A stretch of DNA of 10,468 bases from Wenzhouxiangella sp. Lineage in GTDB: Bacteria > Pseudomonadota > Gammaproteobacteria > Xanthomonadales > Wenzhouxiangellaceae. The stretch spans positions 1 to 10,468 of the forward strand of contig SKIE01000192.1 of the NCBI GenBank assembly GCA_007116585.1. Reading direction: 5' to 3'. Positions 5,895 through 10,468 of this stretch are shown here, piece after piece; position 1 is the first letter of the stretch, and each line of letters starts with the position of its first letter. Position numbers and translations under genes: made by a program. The notes beneath the pieces are model-generated. The model ran no database searches, was not told where the DNA came from, and saw only the letters and a list, made by a program, of their open reading frames with translations.

Positions 5895-8800
5895 TCATTC
5901 ATCGGCCAGTTGTATTTCCACCGACTGTCCCGGTGCAATGTTTACCATCTCGCGATGCTCGCCTTCGCTGGTGTCCACGATGATTTCGTACTGGCCGGGT
6001 GGCAGTTCTACGGGCTCACCGTCGACGCGGCTTGTTGCCAGTTCCCGGCCGGTGGCATCGGCCACTTGGAAGCGCGCCGCCAGCGCGCTGGCCAGCCCGT
6101 CAACCAGCTCTTCGCCGTCCTGGCTGTCGAAGTACTCGCCGCCACCGGCTGTCGCGTAGCGCACAAAATCTGCCTGCAGATCAAGTTCGTCGATATGAAA
6201 GCCGACGATGTTCAAGCGGACATCGACGCCTTCTTCGGCAAGTGTAGCGACGGCCTGGCCTAGATCCCCGTCGCAGGTTTCCTCGCCGTCGGTCAGCATC
6301 ACCACAAGGCGCTGGCGATCGTCAAAGCCTGCCAGGTCATCCAGGGCGGCCTCGAGGGAGGCGGCCAGCGGCGTGCGCGCCAGGTTGATTGCCCGGATGT
6401 CGTCGACTGCAGCGCGCACCGCAGCGTGGTTGTCTGCAGACGGGGCCACCAGCAGCTCGGTCTCGCAGCTGTGGGGCTCGGTATGACCGTAGGCCCGAAG
6501 TGCGATGGGTACATGCGCGGGGATGCGATCATCGAGCACTTCGCCGACGATTTGTTTGGCGATGTCGATCCGTCGGCCGCCTTGCATGCGCCGAAGCATT
6601 GATCCGGATGCATCGAAGATCAGGTGGATCACCCCCGCGCCTACGATGGGCGTATCGCCACTGACCACCCTGAGCAGGCCATCGTCAGGCGGGTCCTGGT
6701 AGCGGGCCTCGGCCGTGAGCCTGAACGCACTGGGGCGACGAATCAAACGCATCGCCCGCTGGATGGCCCGCTGCATGGCGTCTTCGGTGTCCGCGTAGCT
6801 GTATTCGCCTCCGCCGACATTGGCCCAGGCGCGCATGATCTGCTGATAACCCCGATGCTCGGCAATATCATTGCGCCCGCCGTTGCTGACCTCGATGGCA
6901 AAGACCCTTGGCTGAGCTTGCTCAAGGTGATCCCACAGGGACATATCCCAGCCAAAGAATTCCGCATCAGCGATGAGGATGATGACCCTTTCGCCTTTGC
7001 GGCCTGCCATGATCTGGCTGACCTGGGCCAGCGCCGTGTGAGCTGCTGAACTGACGTAGCTATGGTCGTAGCGCGCCATGCCCTGGATCATCTGCTGCGG
7101 CGTCTCGGCCCAGCCGCGGATCAGCGGTGGCCCGCCCAGGGCCAGGTAATTGCCAACTTCCTGTCCTGGAATCAGCCCCTCACCGGCGGTCTTGAGCGCT
7201 CGATGAATCGCTGGCTGCGCGAGATTGACGCTGACGCTTTCGTCCCACATGTACATGATCGAGCGCGGCGGCTCCTCCACGTCCAGGCGAAAGCTGCCAG
7301 GATCAAGGCCGACTGCTTCGCCGCGTCGATGGCCGAGCTCATCGGTTCGCCAGCTCACCGGCACCGGCTCGCCGTTCGCGTCGAACAGCTCAAGCAGAAG
7401 CCGGTCGGGCATCGGCTCTTCGATCACGAAAGCCAGGGTGTTGTCGGGCGCCTCCAGGGTGACCGCGTAACTTCGGATATCACCGGGGTGTGCCATCTGG
7501 CCGCTGATGCGGCCATCCAGCGGCCAGGGACTTTCTGGGCTTGAGGCGTCGTCGTCAATCGCGGTGATCAGCTCGGGTGCCTCGAGCTGGTGCTCGAACG
7601 GGCCGGTACTCCGATAATGGCCCCAGTAACCGAGGATGGATGCCCGGCTGTCGAGACTATCGGCCTCGAAGGCTTCTATGGCCAGTGGCAGGCGCCAGGT
7701 TTTTTCCTCGCGGGTGTCGCCCGGCTCCGGCAATTGAATTTCCAGGCGCAGGTAGCGCGCCCAGACCGGCTCGGACAGGCTCAGCTGCGCGAGGCCGTCA
7801 TCGTCCCGATCCAGCGTCCAGGTGGCCTGTTCTGTCCAGGGGCCGACCGGTGTGCGGGTACTGGTGGAAACGTGGACAGTATCGATGGGCAAGCCGGCCC
7901 AATCGAGATTGTCGCGCCAGGTGATTTCATCAATGCGTGCGGCGCGATGCTGGTGCATCGCGAACACCACCTCGACGCTGCGACCGCTGATGCCGACCGG
8001 GCGCCCTTCCTGGCTGTGGTCGGGAAAGTCGTACAGCCGGCCATTGTCCGGTCGGGTGTAGACCCAATGGCCGCCGAGCTCCGGGTCCAGCAGGTTGGTC
8101 CGCGCTTGTGCATTGTTGCCGGTCGCGGGAATGCCGAGCGCCTTGAACAGGCCCGTGCCGTGAACACGGGCGCGGGTGCCCCAGATATCGAGTGGTCGGA
8201 TCTCTAGATAGCGAGCCTGAACCGGTTGGTCGAGGAAGAAGTACTGCTGAACCTTGGCCGAATCAAGCTCCACGGTTTTCAATGGCTTGTACTGTTCACC
8301 GTCTTCGCTGTAGCGGATTTCTACCCGCCGCCAGCGATCGAGCGGGCTGTAGCTGGAGCGTTGATGGAAGGTCAGGGCATGAATCTCCCCGCCGTTGCTG
8401 GCCAGTCGCAGGGGCGGCAGCGCTTCACCCTGGCCCCTGGCCTGAATCGAAATGCCGTCAATCGACAGGCCGTCAATGAGAAAGTGCGGATAGAGATTCT
8501 GGCCCCGGTAACGGTCACCCACCGTCTCGCCGGTCTCCGGATCGATGAAACGCGCACCCAGCCCATGCCAGGCCAGGTTGACCAGCCCGGCGAGCTGTTC
8601 GGGAAATTCGGGCTCAGCCAGCGGCGAAACCGGCCGGGCGTTGGCGTCCAAGGCCAGCTTGGCCTCGACAACCTGGCCGCCGGCCGAGACATAAATCGCC
8701 ACGGGAAGGTCATCACTCAGTTCTGCTGGCAGCCGCCATTCAAGGTCCAGCGACTCTGACTCGCCAGGTGTCAGCTGTACGTTTCCTGGAAGGCCGTCGA

Positions 8801-10468
8801 CCTGCCAGCCCTCATGGCTTGCATGGGCGTAAAGCCGCGCGGTGATTTCTGCGTCACTGGTGTTGGAAATGGTGAGCCGGGCGTCCAGGCGCTGGACGTT
8901 TGGGTACCAGGCGGTAGCCCGATCGACGGCGAGCTCGATACTGGCTTCCAAAGCATCGGCTGGATGGTCCGGTATGCCGCCATAGGACGGCACCATTGCC
9001 GCCAAGGTTGGGAGGTCGGATATAGGCATTCCGGAGTGCCGAGTCCAGGGGTCGGCCAGCTTCAGTTCCACGGAATACTCGATTGCTTCAAGCTGGCTGC
9101 CATCGATACGCAGATAATAATCGCCTGGCGGAAGATACTGACTCAGCCGCAAGCGCTCGCCGACCTGATTCACAGTGATCAAGCGTTGGCCTTCCCATTC
9201 CATGGAGGTGCCGAGCGATCCGCCTTCTTCAGGCTCGATCTCGAGCAGCACATGGTTCCAGCCGGGCAGATGAAAATGCAGGTAGTCGCGGTCGCTGCGG
9301 CCGTGCAGCCGACCCTGCATGGGCAGCCCTGGTCGCAGGCTGTTGGCGGTGTGCGGGGTGTCGTTTGGCTCGTTGGCAAAGCTGGCCGTCGGCTCGCCCA
9401 TCGGTGTGGCCTCCAGGCGGAAATCAGAATCTTCGCCTGCAAGCATGACAACGTAGCGGCCCGGCTCGAGCAGCAGTCGATCGATCTGCCAGCGTGATTG
9501 CGCTCGCCGGGAGCCAGCCTGAGCGACGAACCCACGCTCGCCTTCGCGGGCGATGCGGAGCCGACTCAGCGCATCGCCCTCTGTCACAAATGACCAAAGT
9601 TGTCGGTTGGTGGGGATCAGGAGTTCGAAGTAGGCCTCGGAATCCCCTTCGATATGGCCCTGGATGACCTCGCCCGGTGTCAGCGACAGCGCCCAGTCGC
9701 GCGCCTCGAACGGCTTTCGCGCATGCCCTTCGGGTGTGGCAGCGCCCGGGGTCATTTGGACTGTGTACGCGGACTCGAAGCGGGAGCGTTCGGGGCTCAC
9801 GTTGAGGTAATAGTCGCCTGCGTCGAGCCAGATGCCATGAAAGCGAACGGCATCCTCGCCGGAACGGCAGAACTCGCCACGGCCATCAACTTCACCCAGG
9901 CAGGCGGTCATGGGGTCGCCGTCAATGTCCACCGTGATGTCGAGCGGCGCGGTTGCCTGCGCCTCTGTCACGCTGAAGGCCACGTAGGTTCGTTCACGAC
10001 CGGCCAGCTGACCGCTGAAACCTTCGCCCAGATCGGCCCGGTTGGCGTCTTCCAGGGTGCTGTTGGGCTCCTTCGCCAGCTGACCGACGATTCTTCCATC
10101 GGCCACAAGTTCCAGACGGGCACGCCCCAACGCTTTTCCGTCCGGCGAGTCCATGATCAGTCGGCTGCCTTCCTCCAGAGCAAGGCGTGACCACTGCTGT
10201 TGTGGCGGCTGCATAACGCGCCGTTCGGCAATAACATCGCCATCTGCATTCTCAACCCAGGCTTCAACCGTGCTGCCGAGCTCCTGATCCAGCTTCAATC
10301 GCCAGACAGTGCCTTCGGAAGCGTCCGGATCAGGTTCCAGCGGGATCTCATGGCGCGGTCCGTGGAACTGGTAGACGCGGCTGCGCCCGGCCAAAAGGGC
10401 TTCCACCGTCAGATCGTCGACTTGCCCGACCTGACCCGGGCGGACTCGCAGGGATTGACCGGCCTCCA
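5895..10468 (-). CDS. Giant multidomain VWA surface or periplasmic protein (PPC-like, discoidin-like, tandem VWA), N-terminus beyond the window
   Basis: At least 1523 residues. The frame stays open through the right edge; a GTG at 10406 is not a credible start because 20 open codons precede it and no signal peptide follows. Numbering here counts that GTG as 1. Domains in order: beta-rich N-terminal part; PPC-like units near 111-220 (KEPNST), 226-336 and 344-452 (NEPNDT...PPGDYYLRI); NEW3-like Ig 505-590; discoidin/F5/8-like 660-757 (IRYSEDGEQ...ARYLEIRPL) and a second 800-915 (GPW...ARYLRLEI); PPC-like 945-1046; divergent VWA 1047-1225 (D1055xSxS, but ADA at 1146-1148 in place of TDG); canonical VWA 1258-1447 with full MIDAS (D1265, S1267, S1269, T1345, D1373); small beta domain 1448-1503. 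Cys1314 and Cys1378 could form a disulfide, as expected outside the cytoplasm. These domains bind ligands, sugars or proteins, and no protease or other catalytic motif is seen. It is convergent with the + strand genes. Confidence 0.88.
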   Translation of the reverse strand, partial: EAGQSLRVRPGQVGQVDDLTVEALLAGRSRVYQFHGPRHEIPLEPDPDASEGTVWRLKLDQELGSTVEAWVENADGDVIAERRVMQPPQQQWSRLALEEGSRLIMDSPDGKALGRARLELVADGRIVGQLAKEPNSTLEDANRADLGEGFSGQLAGRERTYVAFSVTEAQATAPLDITVDIDGDPMTACLGEVDGRGEFCRSGEDAVRFHGIWLDAGDYYLNVSPERSRFESAYTVQMTPGAATPEGHARKPFEARDWALSLTPGEVIQGHIEGDSEAYFELLIPTNRQLWSFVTEGDALSRLRIAREGERGFVAQAGSRRAQSRWQIDRLLLEPGRYVVMLAGEDSDFRLEATPMGEPTASFANEPNDTPHTANSLRPGLPMQGRLHGRSDRDYLHFHLPGWNHVLLEIEPEEGGSLGTSMEWEGQRLITVNQVGERLRLSQYLPPGDYYLRIDGSQLEAIEYSVELKLADPWTRHSGMPISDLPTLAAMVPSYGGIPDHPADALEASIELAVDRATAWYPNVQRLDARLTISNTSDAEITARLYAHASHEGWQVDGLPGNVQLTPGESESLDLEWRLPAELSDDLPVAIYVSAGGQVVEAKLALDANARPVSPLAEPEFPEQLAGLVNLAWHGLGARFIDPETGETVGDRYRGQNLYPHFLIDGLSIDGISIQARGQGEALPPLRLASNGGEIHALTFHQRSSYSPLDRWRRVEIRYSEDGEQYKPLKTVELDSAKVQQYFFLDQPVQARYLEIRPLDIWGTRARVHGTGLFKALGIPATGNNAQARTNLLDPELGGHWVYTRPDNGRLYDFPDHSQEGRPVGISGRSVEVVFAMHQHRAARIDEITWRDNLDWAGLPIDTVHVSTSTRTPVGPWTEQATWTLDRDDDGLAQLSLSEPVWARYLRLEIQLPEPGDTREEKTWRLPLAIEAFEADSLDSRASILGYWGHYRSTGPFEHQLEAPELITAIDDDASSPESPWPLDGRISGQMAHPGDIRSYAVTLEAPDNTLAFVIEEPMPDRLLLELFDANGEPVPVSWRTDELGHRRGEAVGLDPGSFRLDVEEPPRSIMYMWDESVSVNLAQPAIHRALKTAGEGLIPGQEVGNYLALGGPPLIRGWAETPQQMIQGMARYDHSYVSSAAHTALAQVSQIMAGRKGERVIILIADAEFFGWDMSLWDHLEQAQPRVFAIEVSNGGRNDIAEHRGYQQIMRAWANVGGGEYSYADTEDAMQRAIQRAMRLIRRPSAFRLTAEARYQDPPDDGLLRVVSGDTPIVGAGVIHLIFDASGSMLRRMQGGRRIDIAKQIVGEVLDDRIPAHVPIALRAYGHTEPHSCETELLVAPSADNHAAVRAAVDDIRAINLARTPLAASLEAALDDLAGFDDRQRLVVMLTDGEETCDGDLGQAVATLAEEGVDVRLNIVGFHIDELDLQADFVRYATAGGGEYFDSQDGEELVDGLASALAARFQVADATGRELATSRVDGEPVELPPGQYEIIVDTSEGEHREMVNIAPGQSVEIQLADE

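Noticed and set aside
5770..6159. 129-codon + strand frame crossing the convergent junction
   Set aside because: It overlaps the end of the pseudo-nucleotidase in another frame and is antisense to the end of the VWA gene. The translation is Ser/Pro-rich and low in complexity, typical of a shadow frame.
8814..9497. 227-codon open frame on the + strand inside the giant - strand gene
   Set aside because: It lies wholly antisense to conserved PPC-like and NEW3-like coding sequence and its translation has no recognisable domain. Long antisense frames are expected in GC-rich genes.

Overview
The window carries four protein-coding genes and no RNA genes, mobile elements or CRISPR. Three genes lie on the + strand (about 1-5831) and one very long gene lies on the - strand (5895 to the right edge). 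The two groups converge on a 63-base gap that holds a strong inverted repeat. GC is high (roughly 60% by eye), coding density is high, and the proteins are acidic with ordinary Sec-type signal peptides. This suggests a Gram-negative bacterium, perhaps a marine or mildly halophilic gammaproteobacterium. The taxonomic guess is weak.

Left part (1-5831). The first gene is the end of an all-helical protein I do not recognise; its frame is open at the left edge. After an 87-base gap comes a secreted transglutaminase-fold protein of 829 residues. Its catalytic Cys position is Ser, and it ends in a Gly- and Cys-rich hydrophobic module. The next gene starts inside the stop codon of that one (ATGA overlap). 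It encodes an exported 750-residue protein whose N-terminal half has the fold signature of UshA-type 5'-nucleotidases with nearly all metal and catalytic residues replaced. Its C-terminal half looks like three related beta-sandwich units. The pair therefore looks like two co-translated, envelope-located pseudoenzymes.

Right part (5895-10468, - strand). One gene fills this stretch and runs off the edge. It encodes a giant mosaic protein of at least 1523 residues. It contains several pre-peptidase C-terminal (PPC)-like beta domains, a NEW3-like Ig domain, two discoidin (F5/8 type C)-like domains, another PPC-like domain, two tandem von Willebrand factor A (VWA) domains and a small C-terminal beta domain. 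The second VWA has a complete metal-ion-dependent adhesion site (MIDAS) and the first is divergent. The export signal would lie beyond the window.

Function. All three recognisable proteins look extracytoplasmic and built for binding rather than catalysis. A cell-envelope adhesion or assembly role is the simplest inference, but the sequence shows no direct link between the + strand pair and the - strand gene beyond adjacency. I found no sign of a defence system or recent horizontal transfer.
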